64,000 nucleotides of DNA, taken from assembly GCF_910596095.1 (NCBI RefSeq), contig NC_056535.1:25824505-25888504 (forward strand), written 5' to 3'. Origin of the DNA: Thunnus maccoyii (Eukaryota; Chordata; Actinopteri; Scombriformes; Scombridae). The notes below the pieces were generated by a model, which worked only from the letters and a program-made list of their open reading frames with translations, did no database searches and was not told the origin of the DNA. Numbering within the stretch: position 1 is the stretch's first letter; each line of letters opens with the position of its first letter. The translations under genes and the position numbers were made by a program. Positions 1 through 11,574 of this stretch are shown piece by piece.

Positions 1-2384
1 TGATGTAAAGTAGCTCCAGTGAAATTGGTTTTGTGGGTTATCAAGAGTAATGTAGACGCTGATTTTGGAAAGACATGTAAAGAACAGTTCAACGTTGTAC
101 AAAATATTGTTTCACTATTCGTACACGCAAATGCAACAAACAAATGTAAGAAATGCATTTATAATACAGTCTATTTACATGTAAAGTGATTTTATCCCAA
201 CTTGGTTTTATGCCTTTTTCTTTGAATGCCACTTAAATCACTGAAAATATGAATTATTCACAGACATAAATGAGATACTGTGTGAAAGTCCCACATCAGC
301 ACTTTCAACTGGTTTTCTCAGCTTATTTCTAGATGATGAAGTTGTTATTGACCTGAACTGTCCTGATATATGATATATTATGAATCATACTTATATTAGC
401 ACTCAAAACTTCATAATTTTGTTCTAGCCAGTAATATACATGTCATGGTGGACTAAACAAACTGCATCAATGTGATGATCTGCTCCACACTGAAAAGGAT
501 GCAGGTTAAGGAAACTTTTACTGTTTAAAAAATGATGTATTCAATCTATCAACCTCCACTAACTTTCAACAAAGAGTAAATGAACAATAGAAAGGGCAGA
601 GAGGTGAACACACAGTGAAAAACTGGCATGTGACCAGTGAATCCTACGCATGAGAGTGAAATATGATCGAGAGTCAAACAAGAGCACCTGGCAGGCAGAC
701 GGACAGGTTCAGGACTTCACTAGCGATGAGAAAAATGAGCCCCGTGCTGCACAAACAGAAGTTAACTTAAGTTTCTGGCACGTTACACTGACAGGGGGAC
801 AAACAGACAGGTGAAAGGAACAGGCTTCTATTCAGAAATAACAAAAGAATTTACAGGTTTCACGTGACATCTATTGTGTCGAGGCTCTACTGTATGTTGC
901 TGCACTATTTGATACGTCCTAAGAATAGGTGCAACAACAAAAAAACAAAAAAAAAAACCCACAATGCAGACAGGGAGAATTAAGAGAATTTGTTTATTTG
1001 CGTGTAACCAAATCGTTTCAAACTGTGTTGTTGTTGGAAACATCTGTCTTGTTTATGGAGTATTTAACTGTAACTGCCCTGCCTTCTGTCAAAACATCAC
1101 GCTTTAGAGAGATTTACAGCCGCTCCTTAAGACTCAGTGCCAGTGTCTGGCCGGATATTTAATCTAAGAGGATGCGTGAGTGAGTTTAGACAAGCTTCTT
1201 TCACCGCTGGATAACAAGGTAAATTCAATTTAATGTTTTTAATTTAATGACTAGTACAATACAGTGTTATTAAGTAACACAATGCTGAAAGTTAAAGAAG
1301 ACCAATTAAAAAAATACTGTTGTTTTTAAACAGATACTGTTAAATTAAATGAATAAAACTAACAAAGTGCTGCTGATGATTATTTTGATTACTGTTATTT
1401 TTTGTGTAGTCATGGTGATAGTGGTTTTCATTGCTAGCAGTCATAGTTTACGTCTTTAGAGTTACAATGCTGATGTTTTTATGTCTTTTTTTTTTTTTTT
1501 TGTCTTATCATCATAGATAAATATTTAGAAATGCAGCCATGTTTCACTTGCATGAATCTCACAGCTAATTTCTGCCTCATCATAATGTTTTGTACACTAC
1601 AACGGGCCATATGGGGACATGAGGAGGAGGCTCCGTGTAACTCAGGAGGCTTTGGATGAGCTTGGAGCGCCTGCAGCTATGGAACCTCCCTGTCCAACGG
1701 TGAGCCATGTTGATGTATGGCATACAGCCTCCCCTGTGTTGTTGTTTTTGTTGTTGTTGGAAGATATTTCTCCCCCACTGTGCGTTTTCTGTGTGTGTGT
1801 GTCTTTGAAGGAATCAACAGAGGGTTATACATTTATAGCATTTATCAGTTGATACTAAATGAGTGTTTTGGGCTCTAACAGCAGTAGAAGGGCAGAGAAA
1901 TAAATATAACTTGGTCGGAAAGTGTAATTTAATCAGTGAGTTTAAACCACTGAGGATTGCAGTGTTAAATGTTGTGGCTGACTGTGATTGGTTTGCTGTG
2001 AACACTCGCCTCCTCCCCTACCGTGAAAGGTCCAAACAGTCATCCAAGATTAGCACTTGTCTTTTGATTAGTGGTGCTGGAAACAATCCAGACATTTCAA
2101 TTAAGTCTGTAGTATTTAGTCCACACTGTTCATCTATGAGGGTGATTCTCCGGGCTCATCTCCTGTGTTGCATAATCTCCTTAGTGAAGTAGCAGCCCTC
2201 ACAGTCAGCACAGGCGTCTCTATCAGCTATCAGCTAGACCAAATCCTCAGTCCAAACAAAAGGGAAGTGTTCACCCACGGAGGACAGAAAAATTACTTCG
2301 ATAGCTATTATTCCATCAAAAATGTCCCCCTCCAGTCAAAAATATGTTTCGCTTATTGTTAATTCACTCGGACGTTTGATCGTC

Positions 2385-2800
2385 ATTATGCAGAATGATG
2401 TATGTATGACTTCAACACCAGAAGGCTGTTTTCATATTCATCTGCTGAAGGGGGATTGTTTCTCTGTGCTCACCTTAATCTGAGTTTAACACATGTATGT
2501 ATGTACAAGATAATTTTGTTACATCACAACTAGTGTGGAAGCCAGTGGTTGTCGAATATGCGATTTGAAATGTCCAGTGCACATGCACTGAGAATAGAAG
2601 TAGAGGACATATAGCAAATTTGCAACCAGCCCTTTTCAATGAGGGAGAAGGAGTCATTTTAAGGAATTTCAACTTGTTAATTTCACTTTTTTATGGGGGA
2701 AACCGTGTTAGATGCAATTATTATTTAAAACTGAGTATTCGTGTCATAAAATATATCTGGAGGGGATTTTTAAAGGACAGGTTCACAATTTTTCAAGTCT
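2385..2800 (+). repeat. Dispersed repeat, copy 1 (paired with 10935-11300)
   Basis: This block shares a colinear series of matches with 10935-11300: CAGAATGATGTATGT near the start, GGCTGTTTTCA, a TGGAAGCC segment, TCAATGAGGGAGAAGGAGT, CATTTTAAG, and a final TCTGGAGGGGATTTTTAAAG-like segment. Spacing is similar, with small indels. It is therefore a diverged interspersed element of unknown class. I see no terminal inverted repeats or coding capacity. Confidence 0.65.
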
Positions 2801-5800
2801 GTGCCAAAACAACAGTCAGGTGCCCAAATGATCATTGACACATGTTTTTCTTAATGTAATCACTCCTCCTGTTCATACTGACCATTAGAAGATTCCTTTT
2901 AATGCACAAAATCCAGTCCTCCTTCCATTCAAAAATTTAAAAGTTTACTTGAAACTAGTATGAGCTTCTGCAAATTAGTCAAATAAATTTGATATCTTCC
3001 AAAGTTAATGTCTTAATGGTACCAAATTCCTTGGTTTTGTTAAGGTTGTTCTGCTGAACAGGAAAACACTGTCTGTTGAGACACAGAGAGATCATTTTAT
3101 ACTAAAAAGACTGCAACTGTGGAAGACATCCACTTTATTTGACTAACCTAGACTGCTGAAGCCTTATATCATATTCAGATAAACTTTAAAACACATTTTT
3201 GTGGATTTTGAACCCCCATCACTTACATTATAAGCTCATTAGTAGGGGATCATCTAATGTTCAGTTATGAACAGGAGGGATGATTACAGCAAGAAAAAAC
3301 TGCTTCAGTGTTCATTTGGTCACCTGACTGTTGTAATACGTGACACACTTTTTTGCAATAAGGCTGTTTATAGTGGCCTATTTCCAGAACGTTAAGATGT
3401 GACCCTGACTACATATGAAATGAACCCACAAGGGGGTCTCAAACCTGAGACTGAGAAACTCATCTTACTTAAGGCCACTGACACTAAATCTATATGCACT
3501 TGTGGCACTCTGTGAGGTTTTGGATGCCACTTTATCTTAGCTAACACTACATTTTGAGCTGTTTGGAGGCTGATATACTGTAGCTGTCGATGCCCTTGTA
3601 GATGTGCTCCTGACCCAACCTTGTAGGTTATTTGCAATGAGAAGAACCTCTGCTGCAATATCTAGGATTACTAGACTAGAATAACCAGCTGCTTTTACAA
3701 CTGCTATAAGATTACTAGGCTGGAATACATAATCCTTGCTACCTGACATGCACTTTGAAATCCTGTCACCCTTAATGGATGAGCATATTAGCTTTTCAGA
3801 TAGAATTACTTAGATCATGTGCACTAGATGAGTAGCCCACAGCTTTTGTTACTTTGTCATATCCAACCCAGCTGGCATCTACAGACATCATGGTTTAAAA
3901 TTAATATCCATGTGCATTCATTTAATTCATTTCTGGAACACATCTGGAGGAAAAGAAACATCAAAATAAGAGCAATACGGCAATACACACATTTTTGTTT
4001 TCTCAATAACAGTTACTATTCCTATCAGGCATCCGTGGCTCAAAGTCAAGCTCTATAAAGGTGCGGTAGGTGTTTATACCTGTGCAGCGTCAGTATAGTT
4101 CACACACAAGTATGCTGATGGAGAAATTGCTTTGTCAACACAGTCTGTTAACGGGTAAGGTGACAGTGTCATCAAGGGAAGGGAGGAGGGATGGATGATA
4201 GATCAAGTACTGCGTGGAAGGACAGAGGGAGGGGCGTTATCCCTCTGGTACCCTGTCAGGACTCCTGAGGCGAGTGACACTGCAGTGGCTGCAGTCCATC
4301 TCATGAAGCTCATATCTCACCCGTTTACCCCCCCTTTCTCACTTTTACTGACACAAATCGTTTTGCAGGGGAATGAATCGATTATTTACCCTCTCAGTCC
4401 GGTCTATGGTCGCCCCCTCGCTGTCCATCTTCCTGTCTCTCTTTGCCTGTAGCAAATTCTATTATGAAGTGTTTAAGTGGCAGGTCATGCCTCAGCTTAC
4501 TGCGTTCTCAATGACACGTGCAGGACATTGCAGGATCACACAAGAGAAAGATCCCCGTATATCGAGGATGTTGAGTCAGCTGAGTGATGTTTGTGTGCGT
4601 GCACATGCTCGTCCCTGCGTCCTTATACTGTGTACTGTATGCGTACGGGTTCATATTTATAGATGTACATGTGCGTAATGTTCCCATGAGCACACATCAT
4701 GAGGATTCCTATAGCTGACTGTGTCCGATGATGTATAGCAAACCGTCAGCTTGTAAAGTCTTGAAACAGTTTTCTATGACCTTGAAGCCGTGTGCCCGAG
4801 CCTGCAGTGGTGCTGCTCACGCTGCAATGTTACAGGGGACCAGCAGACAGCCAGCTCCTGGCTGCAGCACAACGAGAGTGAGATGAGGGAATGATTTCTG
4901 ACTGCAGTTAACTGGTTCTCTAGGTAACACAATATTCAACCTATGTTGCCAAATTGGCCGCCCTTCTGAAAAAGTACAAGATTAACTTTGATTAAAGTTC
5001 TTGCTCCCCGAGAGAAATCAGCAGCGCTAAATAAAGGAACTGTTGCCTTTCTTTAATAGGAATTTTTACCTTTTAATTAAGTTTGTCACGTTTCTTCAAA
5101 GCCATAAAGCTACTTTATAAATCTGACAAACCCTCTACTGCTGGCACAAAGGTGCTTGAGCTGGCAGGGACAACAGAAATGAAAAAAACAAACCCATATA
5201 CAGGATTTTCTTGGAAAAGGACTGTTTTTACTCTTTCTCAACCTAATAAAACCTCTCACAAATCTATACCGAACACCTCAAGGGGAAATGTGCCCAATAT
5301 AAATTACCCCTGTGAAAAATTCAAGTATTTACTGTATCAATAAAATTGATTGTAATGTACTGCCTAATTCTTGAAAGGTTGGCTGGAGATTTCAGGAAAC
5401 ATTTGGAAAACATCTATGACAGTTAAAAATCAATATGATTTCATAGAATACTGACATGAGATGAATTGACAGCATTTATCACTAAGGACGTAAACAAGAG
5501 AAAGCTGAAACCCCTGAGCAGATGTGTGCTGCTGCAGGTATTGAGAGCTATGACAAGTACTGTAACGGGTGAAGAATACAGTAATCCCCAAGGTTAGGGT
5601 GGATTGGATGATCCTGCATGTGGATGCTTACTCTGCAGGAAAGGGGGGAAAGAATGGGTCCCACTCTCCCTTCGCCACGTCAAACAGCGATTGGCTCCTC
5701 CAGAGTAAATCTCCTATCAGAGAGCTACCTAGACGTCCTCACTTATCCCACTGACGGAGGAGGGAACAGGGAGAACAAAGCCAGGTGACCCCCACATTCA

Positions 5801-5818
5801 AAATACAGTGAGTTGTTT

Positions 5819-5881
5819 GCGCGTGTGTGTTTGTCTGTTTGTGTGCGCGCATGTGTATGTTTGTGAGTGTGTGTGTGGGTA
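5819..5881 (+). repeat. GT-rich alternating purine-pyrimidine tract
   Basis: An imperfect GT/GC dinucleotide tract of about 60 bp. Such alternating tracts are common in fish promoter-proximal DNA. It lies about 180 bp before the putative 5' exon of kcna10. Confidence 0.7.
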
Positions 5882-5949
5882 CCTCTGGCATCTCTGGTTT
5901 CGTATAGGGTGTTAAATTACCCAATGGGAGCTTTAATAGAGCTAGAGAC

Positions 5950-6064
5950 ACTCTTGATTGTGAGTCTGGATGAGGGAGAGGGTGAAGGGAGGAAGGGGGA
6001 GCAGAGCGGAGCTGCCAGGCAGGATAGAGAGGGCACGACCACTTCTATAGAACCAAGGACTCGG
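5950..6064 (+). other. kcna10: Putative kcna10 5' UTR exon
   Basis: A purine-rich segment ends at a strong donor: G at 6064, then GTAAGT from 6065. The next good acceptor in the right direction is a long T-tract followed by TTTTACAG, ending at 7093. That would join this exon to 7094 and leave 167 nt of 5' UTR before the kcna10 ATG. A non-coding first exon is usual for Kv1 genes. The exon start is not defined by the sequence and the link is inferred, since no transcript is available. Confidence 0.45.
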
Positions 6065-7260
6065 GTAAGTGGTGCGGACATCTGCACACAGCTGGATTTA
6101 AACTTTTTTAATTCACCGTTTATCGGCATGTGTTTGTAAGTGCTTTGAGGTTACGATCTGATTAGGGTAATGATGTTGCTGTTTATGTTGTGGCTTTCAA
6201 TGTCAGCTCGGTGTGAAAAGTTCATTCAGATTTAAGATTTAAGCAGCAAAAAGCCATTCTTAAATAAAAAGAATTGGCTTTCAGAAGCAATTAAAAGTGC
6301 CTAAGATGCAAGGATGTATACTTAATCGCACTTTTCAGTTCTATGCATCTGCATCTGCATCTGTCCTTTCTCTTGGACTTAGTAACCCCTCTTTGCAGAC
6401 ACGGTGCAATCAATACACTTATTTTTTGCACAGGCCCTATCACGATGTCCTTACATAAGAAGATTCAATTCTATATCCTGGACTGTTACTTTAGCTACTA
6501 CAATGCAAGTGGAAATAGAGCCAGATGAGTCTCCCTGAGTGCGAAGGGCCCTCGGTGTCAAGTGGACACAGAGGTTGCAGCTTAAAAGTGTGTGTTAGGA
6601 TTTGGTTACCTTTCCGAACCAGACAAACGGAATGATGAATGGCTACTTAGAGATAAAGTAAACGTGATGCTGATAGACTGGAGTCTGTAGTTAGAGACTG
6701 ATGTTTGTTGAAACGTTTAAAAATTAAGAAGAGGAAAATGCGTTTCAGTTTTGATGAGTTTCTGCTTTCAGTCGTAAACGAAGGTTCAGAGATTTTCCAC
6801 AAGGAACTGAAACATGTTCAGCTTTTCTAGCAAATGATCAGCAATAATACTATCCATACCTCGTGTAAGCACTTTGACAGCCGAACCTGCTGAGTTTGTG
6901 CTTTCGTTTAGGTCAGGAGAGAGAACTGAGGGGGGAAAAAATAACAGTACAGGCACAGTATAAGATGGCAGGTTCTCTGCTGATGCAAACAGGAGCTGAC
7001 AGAAAAAACTCTTTACCAACAAAACTATATTGCACCATTTAACAAAACATAACACAACTTTGCTTTTTTTTTTTTTTACTCCCTCTTTTACAGATTACAC
7101 AGATGACTGAATCAAAAAGTAGCATACAGCTGCCTGAATGATAACCAGGAGGAGGGAGACCCTGGCAGGATTCAGCGTGGCACTGGTTGTGGTGTCCCCT
7201 CTGTCTCCTGCAGCCAAACCAGGCTGATAGACAAGGCTGTGGATAGCAACAAGGACGGTG

Positions 7261-8952
7261 ATGGAGGTGCCTCTGGTTAATTTTGAGAACATGGATGATG
7301 TCGGTATCAACCTGGGTGACCCGAATGACTCTGGGTACCCGACCTCACCCCCCTCAGAAGCCCCGGATCAGAATCTTTTAACTCGCCGTCTGACGTCTCC
7401 TCATCAGTCACCTCACAGAGGACGACGTAGGCATCATTCCGGTCAAGAGGGGTTGTCACCCTCCACTCCCCCAACTCTGACCACCAAAGCGAATTCCAGC
7501 AGCGGCAGTTTGATCTCTAATCTGAAGCTCCTGATCAACAGTGAGTCTCCCACTGACAGCGTCTTCAGTAAAATGGTGAAGGATTGCTATGAGAATGAAG
7601 ATTTGTTTGAAAAGCAATGCATGGAAGAAAAAGATGAGAAGGTTGTCATCAACATTTCAGGCCTGATGTTCGAGACCCAGCTCAGCACCCTGAATAGGTT
7701 CCCCGAGACGCTGCTCGGTGACCCCATGAAGAGGATAAGCTACTTCGACCCAATGAGAAACGAGTACTTTTTTGACAGAAACCGACCATCCTTTGATGGT
7801 ATTCTGTACTACTATCAGTCAGGGGGGAGAATCCGCAGACCGGCCAATGTTCCCTTAGATGTTTTTGCAAATGAAATTGTTTTCTATGAGTTGGGTCATG
7901 AAGCAATGGAGCAGTTCCGTGAAGATGAAGGGTTTATCAAAGAGCCAGAGGTTCTTTTGCCCACCAACGAACTCCAACGACAATTCTGGCTCCTGTTTGA
8001 GTACCCAGAGAGCTCCAGTGCAGCCAAATCTGTAGCTTTGGTTTCTGTGTTTGTCATCGTCATTTCCATCTTCATCTTCTGCCTAGAGACTCTGCCAGAG
8101 TTCAGGGAGGACAATGACTTTGTCCCAGGCGTAACCCAAATCATCAACGGGACCCAAGACGGTTCTGCCCCTCATCCTGCCGCAAAAGACTTGATGGCGT
8201 ATATCACAGACCCGTTTTTCATTGTGGAGACTATTTGCATCATTTGGTTCTGCTTTGAAGTCGGTGTCCGTTTTGTGGTCTGCCCCAGCAAAAGTGACTT
8301 CTTCAATAACATCATGAATATCATTGACATAGTCTCTATAATTCCCTACTTTGTAACCCTGGGAACAGAGCTGGCTACGACCCCTGATGATGATGTGAAC
8401 TCTGGTCAGAACATGTCCCTGGCAATCCTAAGGATCATCCGACTCGTGAGAGTTTTCCGAATTTTCAAGCTCTCTCGACACTCGAAAGGGCTTCAGATCT
8501 TGGGGCAGACCTTGAAAGCCAGTATGCGGGAACTTGGGTTGCTCATCTTCTTCCTTTTCATAGGAGTCATCCTATTCTCAAGTGCCATCTACTTTGCAGA
8601 AGTGGATGAGCCCCAGACACAGTTTGTTAGCATCCCTGACGGCTTCTGGTGGGCTGTGGTGACGATGACCACTGTGGGATACGGAGACATGTGCCCCATC
8701 ACAATGGGAGGCAAAATGGTCGGCACCCTCTGTGCCATTGCTGGTGTCCTGACCATTGCCTTGCCTGTCCCTGTCATCGTCTCCAACTTTAACTATTTTT
8801 ACCACCGTGAGACTGAGCAGGAGGAGAAACAGGTGATGGATGCAGCTGCAGAGGCTGCCCAGAAAATGTCAGCTGCAAACAAGTACGGAAGCACACCTTC
8901 GCTGAACAAAAGTAACGGTACCTGGCAGAATGAGAAAAATGGCATGCACTGA
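7261..8952 (+). CDS. kcna10: Voltage-gated potassium channel Kv1.8 (KCNA10)
   Basis: Intact 563-residue Shaker-type K+ channel subunit that would assemble as tetramers in the plasma membrane. The T1 tetramerisation domain spans about 126-225. S1 is about 256-275, S2 316-340, S3 349-369, S4 387-407 with the [13 protein letters not shown] arginine ladder, S5 426-446, the pore with selectivity filter TVGYGD at 471-476, and S6 486-512 with the PVP gate motif. A glycosylation site NGT (296-298) lies in the S1-S2 loop. KCNA10 is chosen over other Kv1 members because the N-terminus begins [10 protein letters not shown] (human as recalled: MEVALVNFDN), [20 protein letters not shown] follows T1, and TVGYGDMCP is in the pore. 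The coding region is one exon, as in other Kv1 genes. I chose ATG 7261; the in-frame GTG at 7258 is not a likely vertebrate start. The N-terminal stretch is longer than in human KCNA10 (511 aa as recalled). Confidence 0.96.
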   Translation: MEVPLVNFENMDDVGINLGDPNDSGYPTSPPSEAPDQNLLTRRLTSPHQSPHRGRRRHHSGQEGLSPSTPPTLTTKANSSSGSLISNLKLLINSESPTDSVFSKMVKDCYENEDLFEKQCMEEKDEKVVINISGLMFETQLSTLNRFPETLLGDPMKRISYFDPMRNEYFFDRNRPSFDGILYYYQSGGRIRRPANVPLDVFANEIVFYELGHEAMEQFREDEGFIKEPEVLLPTNELQRQFWLLFEYPESSSAAKSVALVSVFVIVISIFIFCLETLPEFREDNDFVPGVTQIINGTQDGSAPHPAAKDLMAYITDPFFIVETICIIWFCFEVGVRFVVCPSKSDFFNNIMNIIDIVSIIPYFVTLGTELATTPDDDVNSGQNMSLAILRIIRLVRVFRIFKLSRHSKGLQILGQTLKASMRELGLLIFFLFIGVILFSSAIYFAEVDEPQTQFVSIPDGFWWAVVTMTTVGYGDMCPITMGGKMVGTLCAIAGVLTIALPVPVIVSNFNYFYHRETEQEEKQVMDAAAEAAQKMSAANKYGSTPSLNKSNGTWQNEKNGMH

Positions 8953-8985
8953 TAGAAAAACAACAGTATTTATATCAAGGGCATG

Positions 8986-8991
8986 AATAAA
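8986..8991 (+). promoter_or_regulatory. Candidate polyadenylation signal, kcna10
   Basis: AATAAA lies 34 nt after the kcna10 stop. This would be a very short 3' UTR for a Kv1 gene, so a more distal signal is also possible, for example an ATTAAA near 10782. Confidence 0.35.
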
Positions 8992-10934
8992 CGTACGGAT
9001 AAATCAAACATATCCTGGAGTGAGAGGCAGTGGGTGATATCTTTCTCACTATTTTGTACTCCAAACATGGCAGCATTTGTGCACATTACTACAGTATTAA
9101 GAGGCACTGTGTGGTGAGACAGCCTTTACACGAGTCGTCTGTCTACTTGTGGATGTGTCAAAGTGCAATTAACACAACTCAGCAACCATTATGTCAGTTA
9201 ACTTTGAGGAACAGAACTGAAAGGTATAATTAAATTATCTTCCATCCGGTGCAATTTGAAGAAAAATGGCTCTTTTGTAGCAAAGACAAACATCTCACCT
9301 TGAAAATACTGATAGTTTGAGTAAATATAGAAGTGAAAGGCAAAGAAAGTTGTGAATTTGACCCAACTGTCCTTGCAGTCTGTGACTTTATCCCACAGAA
9401 GAAAAAGAAACCAATACCGGGTTTGATAATCGTAGCATTTAAACCGGAAATACACTCTGAGCTCATATTACATCACAGTTCCATGTTAGTCTACACTTTG
9501 TCATATTCAGCAAATCGAGATAGAACTTGGCATGACTTTCAAGGGCAGGCGAATGTGTCCAGTGTAAGGCAAGAGGACCGCAGCGCACACATTGTCTTAT
9601 CAGCGAATCTATAGTTGCGAATGCTCAGCCTGCAGCACTTCTTCCAAAAGACGCAGCGTAACAATATCTGTATGATGAATAGTTGGCACTTTTGCATGTC
9701 CGCTATTAGTCTTGTAGATAGGCTGCAAAATATAAATCAAACCATGAAACTGCTTCATATTGACTGTATAACTTATTATAGCACATGCAGTAGTTGCATG
9801 CAACAGATTCTGTTATTAAAGTCACCTGTTATTTTTTATTACATGGCATTTTGCACCAGATTATGCTGATTTAGCTGTACATGCTATCAACTTCTAACAT
9901 TATAATGTGAATTTACCCTTTAAAAACCATATCATGTCATTGCACTGAAAGTTTTTTTTCCACATATCTCTTAAGCACTTTTGGAGCTTTTCACCATCAG
10001 CTGTTGGCAGGGAAAACATTTATTTGAGTGTATTGAAATGTGAGATGAGATATATATTTGTGATCAGACTGAGATAAAAGAGGAGACAGAGAGGACGAAA
10101 GCAACTTTGCACTCTTATATTCGAACGTTTCTCCATTTACATTTGTTCTGTCATTTTTATTGCATGGCTTAGTTTGCTGAAATGAGGTTTAACTCTTACT
10201 CTCAGTAACTGAAAGTTTGACATATTTATTGTAGCTAAATATAATATAGCATTTTAATCATATAGTGATAATTGTTGTATTCCATGTCATAGAGAAAAGC
10301 CAATTGGATTTTAAACAAATATGACAATAAATGACGGAAAGTACACGTTTGTGTCTCACCAGGAAAACATGAATCAGTACTATACTGTATATGCATGCCA
10401 CATTTCAATCTTGAGAATGTACTGTATGTGAGTTTATTATACATATAAATACAGCTTGTATAGAAATGGCAGTGGGTGTAGTTGTAACTCGATCAATGCC
10501 TTTCTAATAATCCTACGATATGCAATAACGATGATATGTGGGTGGAAAACAGAAACAAACGTGTTGTGTTTTTCACCCGTGGAAAGAGCAATACTTGTAA
10601 TTAATGAAAACGAAATGCAATTAAATGCAAAGGTGACATCAGTTAGTCACGTGGGTACTCAGCACTTTACTATGTTATGAAGCACTTATGGTTTGAGCAC
10701 TGTTACTGTATGTGTCAGCATTGTACAGTATATGGTGTCATAATTTGCTATGTTTTAATTATTCTGTAAAGAGTGCCTTTCATTAAACATGTATCCTAAC
10801 TGAGTGAAGTTTCCTGCTGATGAATTCCTGGGATAAACTGCACCTGTGACATCATTACATTGCACAAATTTAAAGTACGCACAAAAATATGTTTGTCGTT
10901 TTGTTACTTCAGTTGGATGTTTGAGCTTCACTGT

Positions 10935-11300
10935 GCAGAATGATGTATGTCCAGAGTTTGACACTAGAGGGCTGTTTTCACATTCGCAGGATTTGTGACA
11001 TCACTAGTCTGGAAGCCGATCGTGGTCCAGTATGCAACTTACACACGTGTGACGTGGAAAGAATTGACTTTTCAGTGAAGTAAGCGACATCTTCTGTCCA
11101 GGACTTAAAAACTTTGAAACTAAAAACATTTTCATATCCATAGATTCAGGATTTTTCAATGAGGGAGAAGGAGTAGATGTCATTTTAAGAATTTTTAATG
11201 AGGTAATTGCACATTTTTTGTGGAAAAACCACATCAGACACAAATGATAATTCGGTGCAGAGTTCCTTTATAGGTCTTAAAATATGTCTGAAGGGGATCT
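10935..11300 (+). repeat. Dispersed repeat, copy 2 (paired with 2385-2800)
   Basis: Same block order as 2385-2800, in the same orientation 8.5 kb downstream of that copy. It includes CAGAATGATGTATGT, GGCTGTTTTCA, TCAATGAGGGAGAAGGAGT and a TCTGAAGGGGATCTTTAAAG-like segment. Divergence is substantial, so these are old copies rather than a recent duplication. Confidence 0.65.
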
Positions 11301-11551
11301 TTAAAGTTTTGAAACTTTTTTTCCCGTGTTTAACAGTAATCCTGATGAATGGAGGTGTGAGTGTCAGTGTATGGCTTCAGGGCTGAATACTCATTATCAC
11401 CTTATGTTAGCTGTTATTAACGCCTTCTCGCTGCTGGTTCTCAGTACTGATATCATGATGGCATCCCTCCCTCTCTGTCTCTCTATATATCTCTCAATCC
11501 CAGTGCCTATAAGAGCGTGTCACTTCACAACATGAAAAAATAGCTGGGTTC

Positions 11552-11574
11552 ATTTTTTTTTTTTTTTTTTTTTT
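11552..11574 (+). repeat. Poly-T tract
   Basis: An uninterrupted run of about 23 T. No retro-element body is recognisable next to it. Confidence 0.85.

Larger units (their letters stand above)
1..5900. other. Upstream non-coding region
   Basis: I recognise no coding exon on either strand. The open frames here are short, lack splice-site context and resemble no family I know. The stretch holds an AT-rich repeat copy at about 2385-2800 and a GT-rich tract near 5820-5880. The first kilobase could be the 3' UTR of a neighbour outside the window, but nothing in the sequence decides that. An exon-like frame of 22 codons beginning at 1619 runs into a GTGAGC donor-like site at about 1700, without a convincing acceptor or homology. 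Confidence 0.5.

Noticed and set aside
7258-7260. GTG one codon before the kcna10 ATG read as a start
   Set aside because: Vertebrate nuclear genes start at [13 protein letters not shown] at 7261 aligns with the recalled KCNA10 N-terminus.
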